The notes: a model not told the origin generated them from the letters alone. A DNA stretch of 64,000 nucleotides from Silene conica (GCA_029255685.2 CM055311.2:58859048-58923047), one strand, 5' to 3'. Shown: positions 33,054-44,351, numbered from the stretch's first letter. Made by a program: numbers and translations.

Positions 33054-33595
33054 ACTTGAGGGAGGGAGGAAGGGGTATGAGTAGTACCTTTGGAGGGAGC
33101 ATTCCCTCCACTTTCTCTACCTCATCATCATCAAGCTCTAAGCTTTCTTCCATCTCTTTGTCATCACTTGTTGAAATACCACACAATTGCTCCATGTGGC
33201 TCTCCTCCTCTACTTCCACTTCCTCCATTTCTCTTACAACTTGCTCAACAATGTCCAATGTAAATGCTTCGTCGTGCTTAGGACCTTTCATCATGGTAGG
33301 AAGGTTAAACTCGACTTTGTCATCCCCAACTCTAAAGGTTAGCCGCCCATTTCTTACGTCTATCAAGATGCCCCCGGTAGCCAAGAATGGTCTACCGAAG
33401 ATAATGGGGGTGTGGCTATCCTCCGGAATGTCGAGGACAACAAAGTCGGCAGGAATCAAATATTTACCCACCTTGACGGATACATTCTCAAGCACCCCCA
33501 AAGGGCGCTTGACGGATCTATCCGCCAATTGGAGTGTGATATTTGTTGGAACCAAATCATTGATACCAATTTTTCTATCTACTTTCAAAGGAAAC
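33004..33595 (-). pseudogene. E1 protease, downstream half, cut by the CACTA element
   Basis: This half reads LQLADRSVKRPLGVLENV, then DFVVLDIPEDSHTPIIFGRP, then FLATGGILIDVRNGRLTF, the second half of an Athila-type retropepsin domain. The upstream half with the active-site region lies across the CACTA insertion at 38531-38760. The two were contiguous before that insertion. An acidic linker follows towards reverse transcriptase. Confidence 0.88.
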
Positions 33596-33618
33596 CACTA
33601 CAAGAAAAACGCAAACGG

Positions 33619-33855
33619 GCGACAGTTTTTTGTCGACTGCAGAAGGTAGTCGCCAAATTGGCGACTGAAATAAAACTCGGGCGACTGAATTCAGTCGCCA
33701 ATTTGGCGACTACCCTTTTTCCCCAAATTTTCCACCACCGACACAACCGGGCGACAGAAAAGGTAGATTAGCGACGGAAATCTGTCGCCAAAATTGGCGA
33801 ATGCTTTATTCTGTCGCCAATTTGCGTATTCAGTCGCCAATTTGCGCTATAGAAA
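33619..33855. repeat. Left subterminal repeats of the CACTA element
   Basis: Many copies of GTCGCCAA and TTGGCGAC occur, often back to back as GTCGCCAATTTGGCGAC. In En/Spm elements such arrays bind the TnpA-type protein. The right end (38155-38520) has a matching array. Confidence 0.88.
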
Positions 33856-34539
33856 CAGCGAGTCTTCTTCCCCTTTCATTATTTGAACTTAAACAAAACC
33901 CAAAACCCCTATACACGCGAAAACCACCACCACCACCTACTACGTGTACCACCACCACCTACTACGTGTACCACCACCACCCTCAACACCACCTTCACCG
34001 GATTCCGGCCAACATCAAGCTATCACATTTGTTCTTCCCTTCATTCAACTCATTTAAGGTTTGTTTAATTCTTCATAATTCAATTTCAATTTCAATTACT
34101 CTTGATTGATTGTTGGTTTGTTTTGTGCATTTAGTGATTGTAGTAGGTTATTAAGACCGTCTTAGCTTATTAGGTTGTGATTAATTAGGTATTAGAAGCC
34201 AATTAGCATATTAATTAGATAATTGTGGGTTAGGGTTTATAAGAAGTATGTATAAGACGATGTTGTTAGCCTTATTGATGTTGGTTAATTAGATTAAAGT
34301 AGTCGATTAGGATGTTTAATAGCTTATTAGGATGTTAGTTAGATTATACTAGCTTATTAAGACCGTCTTAAATTAGCTTATTAGGTTGTGATTAATTGTA
34401 TAATTGGAAATTGTTGTTAATAAATTGTTATTATTATGTGATTGAGGTTGTTCTTTAATTAAGTGAGTGTAATTTTAATTTAGATATATGTAATTTTAGT
34501 GTTGAAAATTGTTTTTTGGGTTTTTTTGTTTAGATTAAA

Positions 34540-35990
34540 ATGAAGAGATTGGAACGTTCATGGATGTATGATGGAGGGTTATTAGATAATAAGAAGAGAC
34601 GTTCTAATGCTAGGTTTATAGAGGGTGTTGCCGAGTTTATTGAGTTTGTTAAGCAACAAGAGGAGTATGACTCGTTAGAAAATAAACTTAGGTGTCCTTG
34701 TAGCAAATGTCGAAATATGAAATACCTATATGTCATTGAGGTACAAGAACATCTCTATACAAATGGATTTCGTCCAAATTATTATAATTGGATTTCTCAT
34801 GGAGAAGCCTATTCCCCAATTCACGAACAACCTCACATCGAACATGTTGACGAAAACCCATATAGAGATATGGTTGTTGATGCCTTGGAGTTTAATGTAG
34901 TCAATAATGACGATGACCGTGTAGCCTTGAATGAAGAGCAACCTCCAAATCCCCAAGCAAAGGCTTTTTTTGACATGTTAAAAGCTGCGGAACAACCTTT
35001 ATACGAAGGGAGCAGAATGTCATTATTACAAGCCGCCTCTAGGATAGTAACCTTGAAGTGTGAGTATAATATGCCATTTCCTGCCGTTGATGGTATTGCT
35101 TCTTTCCTTGAGGATGCTATCCCCGAAGATAACGTCATGACTCGAAGTTTCTACAACACCAAAAAATTAGTTAAAGGTCTTTAGTTACCACATCAAAAGA
35201 TCGATGCTTGTCCCGAAGGATGTATGTTGTTTTGGAAAGATGATGCGTTACTTGACAAGTGCAGAAAATGTGGAAGGGATAGATTTCAGACAAGCGATGG
35301 AGATGTTGTTTTCAAAACGAAAAAAGGCAACAAGAGTGGTAATAGGGGTCAAAAGTGTAAGAAACCGATAGCAGAAAATCAATTAATTTACCTTCCTCTT
35401 TCCCCTAGGCTTCAAAGAATTTATTCTACCAAAAAACTTGCCGAACAAATGACATGGCACAAAGAAAATCCACGTACTCCTGGGAAGATGTGTCATCCAA
35501 GTGACAGGGAAGAATGGAAACGATTTGATCAAATCTATCCTGAATTTGCCGAGGAACCCCGGAATGTGCGACTTGGCTTGTGTACGGATGGATTTAGTCC
35601 TTTTACCCAATTTGGTAAGAATTACTCTTGTTGGCCCGTAATGGTCACACCATACAACTTACCGCCTTGGTTATGTATGAAAAGAGAATTAATTTTCTTG
35701 TCTCTCATTATTCCCGGTCCTAAAAATCCGAAAGGACATTTGGATGTTTATTTACAACCATTAGTGGAAGAATTGAGACAATTGTGGGAAGTTGGGGTGG
35801 AAACATATGATGTTTTCAGAAAGCAGAATTTTCAACTAAGAGCTTCACTTTTATGGACAATAAACGATTTTCCCGCATATGGTATGCTATCTGGCTGGGC
35901 TACTTCGGGACAAAAAGCATGTCCTCGTTGCATGGGTGAAAGTAAAGCTTTTTGGCTTCCGAATTCCAAGAAAATTAGTTGGAAGAAGGA
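34540..35990 (+). pseudogene. TNP2-type CACTA transposase, internally shortened
   Basis: The first block (34540-35184) has the transposase-associated zinc region: CPCSKCRNMKYL, then HLYTNGFRPNYYNWISHGE. An in-frame TAG lies at 35182-35184. The second block (35224 on) is TNP2: LPLSPRLQRIYSTKKLAEQM, then KMCHPSDREEWKRFDQIYPE, then RLGLCTDGFSPFTQFGK, then YSCWPVMVTPYNLPPW, then ACPRCMGES. Near 35980 it jumps to an Asp/Glu-rich tail (to 36227). Family members are usually much longer, so most of the catalytic part after the CPRC segment is missing. A 28-base stretch of the tail is repeated at about 35976 and 36075 and may mark the deletion or slippage site. Confidence 0.85.
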
Positions 35991-36227
35991 TGGGAGGAAG
36001 TTGAAGATGATAATGAAGATGAAGATGATGATGAGTTGGAAGAGGAGGAGGATAATGAGACTATGAATATTGAGTTGGAAGAAGGATGGGAGGAAGTTGA
36101 AGAAGTAGTGAGAGTGCATGATGATGACGATGTTGGTGATGATGATGACAATGAGGATGAGGATGAGGATGAGGATGTTGGTGATGATGATGATGAAGAT
36201 CTAGAAGAGGATGAGGATGATGATTAA
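35979..36227 (+). pseudogene. Acidic tail segment (GAT/GAG repeat) of the CACTA transposase gene
   Basis: An 82-codon frame is almost all Asp and Glu (EEGWEEVEDDNEDEDDDE, later a second EEGWEEVEE). Low-complexity acidic C-termini are usual in TNP2-type proteins. It is not in frame with the TNP2 block before it. Confidence 0.55.
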
Positions 36228-36324
36228 TTTGGTATATAATAGTTGTACAATTTAAATTCATGCTTGATATGTTTATTTGATGTTTTTTCTTCTCCTACTA
36301 ATATTTTCATTTATGTGATTGTAG

Positions 36325-37930
36325 ATGGCAGGAGGTCGAGGTAGAGTGCGAGGCGGTGGCAGTAATCGTGCTAATATTTCATCCGTGCAAGAAGAAGAGG
36401 AACCAGTAGAAGAAGAGGTACAGATTGAGCCTCAAGTGGATGAGGACTCGGACGATGGTATACCGATTCAGTACACCCAGGATAACCGGATTATACTTGA
36501 TCCGGCGGGACTATGGTAAGTGTTGTTGATTATTATATGTGTATTATTCAATTTTTAAAGTAATAAAATGATTTGTTTTAATTAACAATTTCTGTTACAG
36601 GTTTAGACATCAGACTCCTCGTCGAGGGGTCGTTGCTAGCACAAAGGAGAACTTGTTAGGTCCTGTGCCTACTTCTTGGGGGAAAGCTAGCAAGGCTCAA
36701 AAAGAAGCTTGGTTCAATGCGTATCGGATAATTGCATTAATTATAGTTAGTTGTTTTTTAACTCATTAAGCTAACTACTAATTACATTAACTGTTTTTTT
36801 TTTTTTGTAGCAATCTTTCTATTGGGCTCCTGAACATGAACAATCCGTCCTTGAGAGATACCATGAAGTTGGTAAAACAAGATATAGAGACTATATCTAC
36901 AAGATTGTTACAAGAAAGAAGGAACCGAATCATCTAAAAGGTACATGTAATATATAAGTTTTGTCACTTGTAAATACAAGAATTAATGAAATATCTTAAT
37001 ACTACTAACATACTTTTTAATTGTAGGTGAGAAATATCAAGATCTCATGAAGCGACGCGAGACTCCCGAGTTTCAAGCCGTGTCCGCTCAAAAGAAGATG
37101 AACAAAAGAAGAGGGAAGAAAGATGCGGAGGTCGAGCCTACCCATCACGGGGGATCACGATCATTTTTGACGCGTATTTTTAGTGTAAGTCTTGATTGAA
37201 TACTTCTTTTTTGAATGAATATACTATACTTCTTATATTAACAATTTTCCCTATTTAGGGAGGGAAGAAGAAGAAGGATAGCAGCAACAACGACGGCGGC
37301 AACAACGACGGCGGCAACAAAGACGGCGGCAAGAAGCCGATGATGACGATGCCCGAACTTTTCCTTGACACGCATTCCAAGGTCAACGAAAAGACGCAGA
37401 GAAGAATATGGATTAAGGCGAAGGACAAAGAGTTATATGTAAGATAGTTTCTCTCAACTAATGATGTTTTTTTGTTACCTTCGTCAATGATTGTTTTTGC
37501 TTAACTAATAATAGTTTTCTTAATGTTATAGGAGAAATATGAGGCAGAGAAAGAGGCCCACCCTGAGCGGGATGATAATGAAATTTGGTTCAAATTGGTG
37601 GATGGTTACAAGAAGGGTATGGTATATGGGGCTGGACAAGCTCATGGGGTGTTTTACAAAGAACCGGCTAGAAGGTCCTCATATGAGCCGCGACAAACCT
37701 ATGAGCCGTCTATTGTAAGTCAATTGCAATCGCAACTTGAGAAAGAAAGAGCCGCAAATGCGGAAAGAGATGAGGATATGCGGTTGATGAGAGAACGTCT
37801 TAAAGCCATGGAGACATATTTCTACTCTTGCAACCCCGGTCCACGGCCATTTAATGAAGATCCTAATGATCCAAGAGGAAAGGGAGGCGACGGTAGTGGA
37901 GCTAGCATGGGATTTCAAGCAGTTAATTAG
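36325..37930 (+). CDS. CACTA second gene, Ptta/En/Spm plant-transposase type, six exons
   Basis: My exon model is 36325-36515, 36601-36745, 36811-36940, 37027-37184, 37259-37438 and 37532-37930, all with GT-AG borders. Phases fit at every junction and give 400 residues with no stop. An Arg/Gly-rich start (MAGGRGRVRGGGSN) is followed by an acidic stretch. The conserved core comes next (DPAGLW joined to FRHQTPRR, then QSFYWAPEHEQSVLERYHEV). A Lys/Asp/Gly-rich linker (NNDGGNNDGG), PELFLDTHSK and a coiled-coil-like C-terminus (LEKERAANAERDEDMRLM) complete it. This family covers the DNA-binding partner of TNP2 in CACTA elements. It is intact although TNP2 is gutted. Confidence 0.82.
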
Positions 37931-38154
37931 TTTAGTAACTTAGGAAAAATTGTCGAACGTGGAGATTTATTAGTTTAGTTAACGTGTTCTTGTAATTTGA
38001 TAACGGTTCTCTTTTTCTATAAAAGGAGATTTGGTTGTTGTTTCAGAAGGTGTTCGTCACCAATTGCTGGTTACTTTCTGGTTGCAGGTGTATTGAAATT
38101 ATTTCGTATTGGATTTGGCAGAAACGAAATGATTTTTATGAAAAATGCCCAGGA

Positions 38155-38527
38155 ATTTTGGCGACTGAAATGATGTAATGGCGACTGAATTCAGTCGCCA
38201 AAACAGAGCACAGAAAACCAAAGCCCCTGGAAAGTCAGGAGCATTGGCGACGGAAACAAGGAATTGGCGACGGATTTTCTGTCGCCAATTTGGCGACTAC
38301 TCCGTTTCTGTCGCCAATTTGGCGACTGCCAATTCTGTCGCCAAATTGTACCTATGGCGACTACCTCTGCTGTCGCCAAATTTGGCGACGGATTTCAGTC
38401 GCCCGAGTTTTTTTGGCGACAAAAGTCAGCGACAAGTTGTTGGCGACTGTTGTCCGTCGCCAATAGGTGTTTGGCGACGGCTTTCAGTCGCCAATATTTG
38501 TCGCCCGATTAAGTTTTCGTTGTAGTG
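38155..38527. repeat. Right subterminal repeats and TIR of the CACTA element
   Basis: An array of TGGCGAC and GTCGCCA in both directions ends at TTTTCGTTGTAGTG. By eye it has more motif copies than the left end. Confidence 0.9.
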
Positions 38528-38530
38528 AAC

Positions 38531-41145
38531 AAACTAACACTAACTCCCAAGTCACAAAGAGCACGGGATATTGGAATACCACCAACAATGCAAGGGATTG
38601 AGAAGCTCCCCGGATCGCCATGGAAAAGGAGTGCACTACACTCCTCCTTCATTGCCATGACCTCTTGGCTACCTAGTGTCCTCTTTCCCGACAAGATTTC
38701 TTTCAAAAATTTGGAGTAAGTTAGCATATTCAAAATCACCTCGGTGAAAGGGAGAGTCACTTCAAGTTATTCAAGCATTTTACAAAAGTTGGTGAACTTG
38801 AAGTTTTATATTCCTTTCAAAGCTCTAGAAGGATATGGTAAGCTAGGAGGTTGAGGATTGGAGAGTACCTTGGTGGGTGTGGACTTGCTTGTTACCTTTG
38901 GAGTTGGTTGTGCAACCAACTTTTCTTGTGGAACATCCACTTCTTCCAAGTCATCTTCTTCCTCTTTTTCCTCATATGGGATGTCTTTCACGTAATGCTC
39001 ATTTCCCTTGGAAGTGCTTGCATCAACTACCCTCTCCTTTTCTTTCACAAGCTCCAAGATGGGCTCCTCTTAACCCATGTCATAATCCTTGTACGGGTCC
39101 TCTAGCTCCGTCCCACTTCTCAAGATCACTGCATGGGCTTGGTGGTTGTTAGAGGCATCCTTAGAACTTTGGCCTTGGGCAAGGAAACCGCCCGGTGGCC
39201 TTTGTGGATTTGCTAGAGCTTGAGAGGCAACTCGAGCCTCCATTTCCCGTATTTCCTTTTGATTGGCATTCTTCAAATTCGCCATTTCTTGGGTGTGGGT
39301 TGCTTGCATGATCTTTACAAGCTTTAGCAACTCTCCCACTTGAGAATCACTTGTGAGGCCTTGATGAGGAGCATTGGTGAGGGGCAAAGGGAACCCATAG
39401 TCGTTCCTTGCACCCCCACCTTGGGAGTTTGCCCTTGGCACTTGGTTATTGAAATTGGAATTTTAGGTGTTGGATCGATGGAAATTGTGGATTGAAATTT
39501 TGGTTGTTGAAGTTGTTGTTGTTGAAATTATGATGTGGGTTGGGGTAGTTGTAGTTGTTTTGGTTTTGATTGGGGTTGTTGTAGTTATTTTGGCATGAAG
39601 GTTGGTTGAGGTTTTGGTTTGGTGGGTTGAAATTTTGTTAGTTTTGATTGTTGAAATTGAGATTGAAATTGGGATTGTTGAAATTGGGGTGATTGAAATT
39701 TTGAGAAAAACCTTGGTTGGCTTGATTAGATTGATTCCCTTATTAGTAATTTTGGTTTTGGAAGTTGTTCCTTGGGTTGAAGTTTCCACCCCTTGGTTGG
39801 AATCCGGGGGATTTTGGGTTTGGGATTGTATGAGTTGGTGTGGGTTTAGGACATTGGTACTCTTGTAGCTTAGATTGGGCTCCCTCGTATGCCCGGATGG
39901 TAGTAATTTGAGTTTGGGTTGAAAGTGTTTGGGTTTCTTGCATTGTTGAAGGCTTGAAAAGCATACAATTCTTCCTCACTTACACTTCCCTTAAAAGAGT
40001 TGTTGGCACACACCTCAAACGTGTGTCCACTACCCCTGCACAAGTCACACGACACGATAATGTTGAATTGATACACACCAGGGGTATGACTCCCACTAGC
40101 TTTGCTTGTTGCCCCTTTTGTCAAGTCCTCCAACTTCTTTCTTAACAAGTCGATTTTTGCATTCGTTTCCTCATTAAATTTTGAATTGGAGAGGCTTTCA
40201 TTAGGGTACTTGCTACTCTTTCTCAACACATTTCCTCTTGTCCCGTAGTTTTCTTCGGATTCCACAATCTTCTTAATTAGCTCCGTACCCTCCTCATCCG
40301 GGAGGTGATCAAAGCTCCCTCCCGCCGATGCATTAACCATCTCCTTGGTGCGAGGGAGAAGTGTTTGGAAGAACGTTTTGGTAGTATACCATGTAGGGAT
40401 GCCGTGATGAGGGCACCTAGCTAGAAGGTCTTGATATCTATCCCACGCTTCCCCTAAACTCTCCCCCTCATCTTGTTGGAATTGGGTTATTTCATTGCGA
40501 ATCATAGCGGTTTTTGAGGATGCGTAGTATTTCGCAAGGAAGGCCTTGGCTAAATCATCCCATGTGGTAAAGGTATTGGGAGGATAGATGTTTAGCCAAC
40601 GGTCCGCCTTGTCCGTGAGTGAATATGAGAAAAGCATCAATCTCAAGTATCTTCCGGAACTCCAGTCTTTTTAATCATAGCAACCTTGCCTTTGAATTCC
40701 TCAAGTTACCGTGGGCATCCTCGTGAGAGGCCCCACCAAAGGCATGCTTTTCGATAGAACTCATTTGGGACGGGTGGATTTCGAAATTTTGTGGGACAAG
40801 GTTGCCAAAGTTTATGGGATTTGTGGTATCATTATGGTTAGGACGGTTGTGGTCCCTTAAAGCGGCCATGATGTGGAGTTGTGGTGGATTTTGAAGGTGA
40901 GGTGTGAGTGGTGGTGATTCTCCTTCGGACTCCGTTGTATAGAATGGGTTGTCAAAGTTTTCAGATGTTGGGCTTGAATTGTCTTGGTTTGGGCTATGTA
41001 GTTCGGGTGAAGTAGGGAGGTTGTTTTGGCTAGTAGAGGCTTGGGAAGCAATCCTTACTCTAGCTAGAGTTCGGCTCCTTAAGGCTCGAAAAAGCCTTTC
41101 CTGTTCAGAACTTGCAAGTAGAGAAGCTGAATCAGCCCTTGGCAT
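38531..41145 (-). pseudogene. Gag and first half of the protease (E1), broken
   Basis: Gag starts at an ATG near 41145 (MPRADSASLLASSEQERLF), and the first 160 codons match E2. Two frame breaks lie near 40650-40710. The main gag block (39870-40646) has LMLFSYSLTDKADRWLN, GESLGEAWDRYQDLLARCP and the zinc knuckle CDLCRGSGHTFEVC. A low-complexity Asn/Thr/Ile-rich stretch (39463-39980) is out of frame. It is followed by QALANPQRPPGGFLAQGQSS (39070-39441), shared with E2. A stop lies at 39070-39072. The protease start reads DPGSFSIPC, then ALCDLGVSVSLF, ending at the CACTA insertion. Confidence 0.87.
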
Positions 41146-41309
41146 AAAACTTTGCACAAAAGTTAGTCGTCCTAGTGTTTTTTAGGCACTAGGGAGAGTA
41201 ATAATAACAACCACGCTACAAGTAAACTAACAAAGCTTGAACAAAAACAAACAAAACACAACTAACTAAGGCTTAAAACTAAAACTAAACTAAACAATTT
41301 CTAGCACCA

Positions 41310-41327
41310 TCCCCGGCAACGGCGCCA
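41310..41327 (-). other. Primer binding site, tRNA-Asp type (E1)
   Basis: On the minus strand TGGCGCCGTTGCCGGGGA lies three bases inside the 5' LTR. It is the usual primer site of Athila/Tat elements. Confidence 0.92.
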
Positions 41328-41330
41328 TTT

Positions 41331-43000
41331 TGATGCGCGAGATTAAGTTGTCGGTTCTCACGATCAAACAATATTTATAAACCCGATATAAAATAGTATA
41401 AAAGGGTTATCGTTCGCAAGGATGGTGGGGATAATTGCTTAGTTATGTTCTAGTCTAAATCCAAGTCGGGGGTAATAGGTTTAGTGAAGTGATTAACAAC
41501 TAATGAGCAAGTAATAAAGCTAAGATGTGAATTCAATTAAAGGTAAACTAGGGTGTCGGGGGTCACTAAGATGCGTAGACGAAATACACTAGAAAATCAA
41601 CTAGATGGTCTCAAGCAAATGGTCTCGGTAAGTCTCGTCTCTCGAGTCGACTCAACCTAGGTCGGAATACCCTAGCTTTCGCTACAAATATGCACAATCA
41701 ACCCTCAAACATGCCAAAACAAACCCCCAACCGTCGCTAAGGGCAAGTCACGCTAAAATCAAGGCCCAACTTTCATTGAAGCAAATCATCAAACACCTAG
41801 CATGCAATGAGTGAATAACTCTCTACTCAAGAACAACTAATCTATAAACTAGCATAATCTTATCATCTAACAACACCCAAGTTCCCCCCTAACCCTAGGT
41901 ATAAGTCAACTCACACATAACTAAAGAAGACATGTAAACAAATGAAGAAATAATGCTAAATATATTGAAATGAACAAAGGTAAACAATTGAATAAAGAAA
42001 ACTTAAAGTAAATGCAATAACTAAGTAAAGAAGAAGAAGATTATACCAACAAATTGCATAAAAGCAAGGACTTTGTTTACAAAGGAAGGATCTTCTCAAA
42101 CCCTTCAAGTTACAACCAAAATTCTCTAGAATAAATACTAAAGAGAACTAGTAAAGATTAACTAAGGAAATATTATGATTAACTAAGAAATTAGATGAAG
42201 AACTAAAGAATGATTAAGAATATTAGGAGAGTTTTTGAAGCTAAGAGTATCTCAATGGAACAGTAAAAACCCTAGAAAAGGAAATAAAAGTTGCGTAAAA
42301 ATAAATGATACAAGTGCGGGTTTATATAGAGTGCGAATTTCTGAGAAATGACTCTCAGCCGGGCAACCGGCTGCCGGTCTGGGACGGGCTAAGAGTCAAA
42401 ATGTAAACTTCTAAACTTTTTCTTCAACAAGCCTTGATTCTGAGCCGATGGGCCGGTTGCCGGTCTGGCACCGGCTAAGAGAGCGAATTGCAACTTCTGA
42501 TTTTTCTTCTATTTCTTCTCTTGTACAGGTACCTCCAGTCGGTGTGTCGGCTGCCGGTCTGGGACCGGCCGAGAGTCAGGCTTGAGGTTTCTGAAATTTT
42601 GCACATCTTTGAAAAATGCTAAGTAAGGGACGTGATCACCAGTCGGCCAACCGGCCGCCGGTTGGCCACCGGCTAAGAAGCATGGCCAATGTTTCTGAAC
42701 TTTTTTTTTATTTCTTTGAGAAGTCAAGGTCAAGCCTCCCAGCCAGCCCACCGGCTGCGGGTCTGGGACCGGCTGAGAGGGCCTAGAGCCTAATCTTCTT
42801 CAATTCTTCATATTTTGCTACAATTTCGTCTTTTTTGCTCCCGTTTCTTCGTTTCCGCCTCAATACCTATAAAATGGGAACCAAATAGGCATAGTCGAGG
42901 TAATGGGCATGAAATCGAGCAAAAGGCACGCAAAACGAGGTCGAAACGGGACCAAAAACGAAGAAAAGACAGAAAATCATGACTAAAATAAGGCTCATCA
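41331..43000 (-). repeat. E1 5' LTR
   Basis: This 1,670-bp LTR on the plus strand runs TGATGCGCGAGATT...GGCTCATCA and is flanked on its outer side by CTGGC. It has five GC-rich palindromic units at 42352-42785 and a TATA box at 42321-42328 on the minus strand. It lacks the tandem duplication present in the other LTR. Confidence 0.93.
42352..42785. repeat. GC-rich palindrome array in the E1 5' LTR
   Basis: Five units lie at about 95-bp steps, matching those at 12636-13066. Cores are AGCCGG...CCGGCT with several substitutions that weaken pairing. Confidence 0.85.
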
Positions 43001-43005
43001 CTGGC

Positions 43006-43636
43006 ACATTTCTTATCAGGAATTACAACGAAACCCTAATTTGGACCAACCCTAATCATAATATCTAATCAATTTAGATTTGTTTAATACTTCAAACACA
43101 ACAATGATAATGTTATATTTATCGATTAAAACAACAACAACATCAAGTTACCCAAAAATAGTCAGATTGCACAAAAATTTTAACTAATTCAAGAGCAATT
43201 AGCAACGAATGGTACCTATTATAGTGGAGGCAGATGGGCGATGCGGCGGAGTCGAATGGTATATGTGCGTATGGGCAGTGGTGGCGGAAGAGCGGAGAGT
43301 GGTGGGCTGAATAATGAAGGATTTGCAGGTATGGATAAGGGGGGAGGGGGGAGAGAGTTGAAGGGAGTAGTTGAATAATGTGGGATCGAGGGGTTTGGTG
43401 ATTCTTTTCATTTATTTTTTTATTTTTAATTTTTTAAAAAGCTCTTCATTATTTGCGGCGTTTGTTGAATAAACGCCTCATATGTGCTATTTGCGGCGGT
43501 TTTTCAAAAAACGCTTCAAATACTTCTTTGGTTTTTTTTTTTTTTTAAAAAAAGATAAAATACTGAACTCTATTTGCGGCTGTTTGGCAAAAACGCCTCA
43601 AATGATGAGCCGCAAATGGCTGTTTTTTCACTAGTG
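43006..43636. mobile_element. Right end of a second CACTA-type element
   Basis: The stretch ends TTTTTTCACTAGTG at 43636, which read inward is CACTAGTGAAAAAACAGCC, a CACTA-type terminus. The last 200 bases repeat ATTTGCGGC and AACGCCTCA in both directions, as subterminal arrays do. The rest (43006-43430) has no clear gene. Sequence before E1 (9956-11408) was continuous with this block before E1 inserted, so the aspartic proteinase and other exons may be its cargo. I did not find the left terminus, which may be outside the window. Confidence 0.65.
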
Positions 43637-43639
43637 ATA

Positions 43640-44328
43640 GTTATTTACAATATTAGTTAATTTCTAGTTTATGTTTAATTAATTTTTATTTATTTATTTA
43701 ATTAATCATGTTCATAACTTATATTATTGTTAATTCACAATTTAGTATGAGTAGCTAAACCACCTTAGTCTAAGGATTAATGGAAGCCATGCAAAATATA
43801 ATTATGTACTTTGATAAATAAAGTTATTAGTAATGTTGTTTATATTGTTATTTAACATGTTTGTACTTAATAATTAATCTTTGGTTTATGTACAAAATCT
43901 TGGATTAAATCTTATGATTTGATCCACATGTTGAGAAACTAGGAATCCAATAGAGCAAAATATGATTAGTAGGCCGACCTAGTTTTTAACGTGAGTGACT
44001 CTAGGACCCGACCTAAGGTTGATACCGACATCGTATGTTTCGTATCTCTAATAAACCTATAACAATTAAATAATATTTACTAGTTTCCGAGTTAATCTTT
44101 TATACGTTTTGATATTTGCAAGCGCGTCCCGAATTCCCTCGACTGTCTTTTTAATATTATTGTGACAACCATACAAACACCCAACTTAAATCGAAATCGA
44201 CTAAAGACAGAGATTATTCCATAGCAATTTCTAATCGTAAGCGAGTATCCCAGTGTTCGACCCCTATTCCTACATTTATTTGTGGTTAGGGAAATTATTT
44301 TTATATAGGTGTACGACCGAACATATCA
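43640..44328 (+). repeat. E4 5' LTR, 3' part (worn)
   Basis: The stretch ends ACATATCA at 44328 and is followed after five bases by a tRNA-Asp-type primer site. It has the same late-LTR layout as the other Athila-type LTRs here (ATGAGTAGCTAAACC near 43745, then GTTCGACCCCTATTCCTAC near 44257). Its left part is lost at the CACTA-type end. Confidence 0.65.
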
Positions 44329-44333
44329 AATTT

Positions 44334-44351
44334 TGTCGCCATTACCGAGGA
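44334..44351 (+). other. Degenerate primer binding site, tRNA-Asp type (E4)
   Basis: TGTCGCCATTACCGAGGA differs from the usual Athila primer site at four positions, mostly of the G-to-A or C-to-T kind expected from old methylated DNA. Confidence 0.75.

Larger units (their letters stand above)
33593..38530 (+). mobile_element. CACTA (En/Spm-type) DNA transposon, 4.93 kb
   Basis: The termini are CACTACAAGAAAAACGC at 33596 and the inverted TTTTCGTTGTAGTG ending at 38527. The 3-bp target duplication AAC lies at 33593-33595 and 38528-38530. Subterminal regions (about 33619-33855 and 38155-38520) are packed with a GTCGCCA/TGGCGAC motif in both orientations. Inside are a shortened TNP2-type transposase gene and a second gene with six exons and an open frame. 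The element sits in the protease region of E1 and splits it. Confidence 0.95.
11404..43005 (-). mobile_element. E1: Athila-type Ty3/Gypsy element with nested insertions
   Basis: The element is bounded by 5-bp target duplications CTGGC (11404-11408 and 43001-43005). Its LTRs are 11409-13286 and 41331-43000, both running TGATG...CATCA on the plus strand. The order on the minus strand is LTR, tRNA-Asp primer site, gag, protease, reverse transcriptase/RNase H/integrase, a GC-rich hairpin array, an Athila ORF1-like gene in the env position, a long 3' non-coding tract and the LTR. Taking out the solo LTR with E2 (16162-27550) and the CACTA element (33596-38530) leaves about 15.3 kb. The genes are broken in many places. 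By eye the LTRs differ at roughly 3 percent of sites, so E1 is older than E2. Confidence 0.9.

Noticed and set aside
33056-33649. 197-codon plus-strand ORF
   Set aside because: It is a Ser/Thr-rich antisense shadow of the E1 protease-linker frame on the minus strand.
38178-38525. ORFs of 62-115 codons at the CACTA right end
   Set aside because: They are translations of the subterminal GTCGCCA repeats, not genes.
39463-39868. Ile/Thr-rich and Val/Glu-rich ORFs on the two strands
   Set aside because: They are out-of-frame readings of a low-complexity linker in the broken E1 gag.
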